Below, one piece after another: positions 51,286-51,778 of a DNA stretch of 51,778 nt. This DNA comes from Phycisphaerales bacterium (GTDB taxonomy: Bacteria; Planctomycetota; Phycisphaerae; Phycisphaerales; UBA1924). The translations under genes were made by a program, and so were the position numbers. The number at the start of each line of letters is the position of its first letter. Within the stretch, counting starts at the first letter, position 1. The notes under the pieces were generated by a model. The model saw only the letters and a program-made list of their open reading frames with translations. It did not search any database and was not told the DNA's origin. The stretch lies in the NCBI GenBank assembly GCA_020853815.1, contig JADYYE010000053.1, forward strand, positions 1 to 51,778, written 5' to 3'.

Positions 51286-51778
51286 TTACTTCGCGCTGGC
51301 GGTGGTCGCGGGCTTGGTGTCGCTCGCGTCGGCCTTGGGAGCGTTCTTGGGCTTGATGTGGAGGTAGCCCATCATTTCGAGGTGGAGGGCCGAGCAGAAC
51401 TCGGTGCAGTAGAAGGGATAGGTGCCGGGCTTGTCGGCGACGAACTCAAACTCGGTGTACTCGCCGGGCTCGATGGAGAGGTTGACGTTGTAGCCGCCGA
51501 TGCAGAAGCCGTGGGTGGCGTCCTTGGTCTGCTCCATGGCGACGAGGCGCCAGGTGACGTGGTCCCCCTCTTCGAGCATGACGTGCTCGGGGGTGAAGTG
51601 GCTTCGGATCGCGGTCATGTTGACCGTGACCTTGTTGCCGTTGCGGACGACGCCCTCCTGGCCCTTCTTGGGCGAGTTGGGATCGAGGGACTGGGTGTGC
51701 GGGTTCCAGCCGATCTCCGGGTAGACCTCCCAGCTCTTGAGCTTGTCGGCCTTGATCATCTGGCAGTAGTGGGGCTCG
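51286..51778 (-). CDS. nosZ: Nitrous oxide reductase NosZ, C-terminal part (5' end outside window)
   Basis: The frame reads in from the right edge with EPHYCQMIKADKLKSWEVYP, a conserved NosZ segment joining the propeller to the CuA domain, so the ATG at 51759 is internal and the gene continues beyond the window. The C-terminal cupredoxin domain has the CuA ligands in CTEFCSALHLEMMGYL (Cys, Cys, His and Met). An earlier histidine lies in THGFCIGGYN. NosZ reduces nitrous oxide to N2 in the periplasm. An Ala/Lys-rich tail of about 20 residues follows the CuA domain, longer than usual. It is the first visible gene of the nos set. Confidence 0.93.
   Translation of the reverse strand, partial: EPHYCQMIKADKLKSWEVYPEIGWNPHTQSLDPNSPKKGQEGVVRNGNKVTVNMTAIRSHFTPEHVMLEEGDHVTWRLVAMEQTKDATHGFCIGGYNVNLSIEPGEYTEFEFVADKPGTYPFYCTEFCSALHLEMMGYLHIKPKNAPKADASDTKPATTASAK

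Noticed and set aside
1-51778. tRNA or rRNA genes anywhere in the window
   Set aside because: All gaps were read for cloverleaf-like sequence, GGTTCRANYC arms and 3' CCA ends, and none was convincing. A dedicated tRNA search would be more sensitive than reading by eye.

Overview
This 51.8-kb window comes from a high-GC bacterium, most probably a planctomycete of the Phycisphaerae. The clues are a secreted protein with a PEP-CTERM-like tail (PTPGAAALLGVAGL then RRRR), a membrane protein with the CxxCGYNLKGL...CPECG zinc ribbon common in that phylum, and the overall gene set. This placement is inference, not a database result. GC is high enough that long antisense frames stay open, including one of 5.4 kb, and these were rejected as shadows.

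Layout. Positions 1-3784 hold the end of a cytochrome c'-type gene, a PEP-CTERM-like protein and a secreted beta-helix protein. Positions 3908-15847 are mostly single-gene units: a cysteine-synthase-fold enzyme with cysteines at both ends, a nitronate-monooxygenase-family flavoprotein, a GNAT, NAD-malic enzyme, an M50 protease, an agmatinase-family ureohydrolase, two uncharacterised membrane proteins, galactokinase and a POT peptide transporter. Positions 15929-25510 run forward: a UDP-sugar dehydrogenase, a BtpA-family protein, M48 and M20 metallohydrolases, then class-III aminotransferase, astA and astD, which look like an arginine/ornithine succinyltransferase module. Positions 25706-32846 run in reverse: a two-component pair with overlapping genes, a VIT/vWA protein and hflX. 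Positions 33218-36840 run forward: an S41 protease, tsaD and a GGQ release-factor-like protein.

Positions 36961-43641 are a tightly spaced reverse set: an ArsR-methyltransferase fusion regulator (SahR-like), ahcY, glgP, metF and a DUF4340-like gene. It ties S-adenosylhomocysteine recycling and methyl supply to a glucan phosphorylase. Then come obg and a zinc-ribbon membrane protein. Positions 45622-51778 are a reverse nitrous-oxide-respiration locus: nosZ (3' end only), a four-helix membrane protein in the nosB position, nosD, nosF, nosY, nosL, an Rrf2 regulator and pdxH. Most junctions are 4-bp ATGA or GTGA overlaps.

The most unusual feature is non-coding. A 94-bp element is present in two opposite-orientation copies (303-396 and 36114-36207), 92/94 identical. 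It has short terminal inverted repeats, an internal terminator-like hairpin and flanking 7-bp direct repeats. Copy 2 interrupts an 8-bp tandem array whose phase is restored exactly if the element and one direct repeat are removed. This looks like a small non-autonomous mobile element that carries a terminator. A separate family of about 45-nt palindromic intergenic repeats occurs three times (near 5041, 9714 and 11901).
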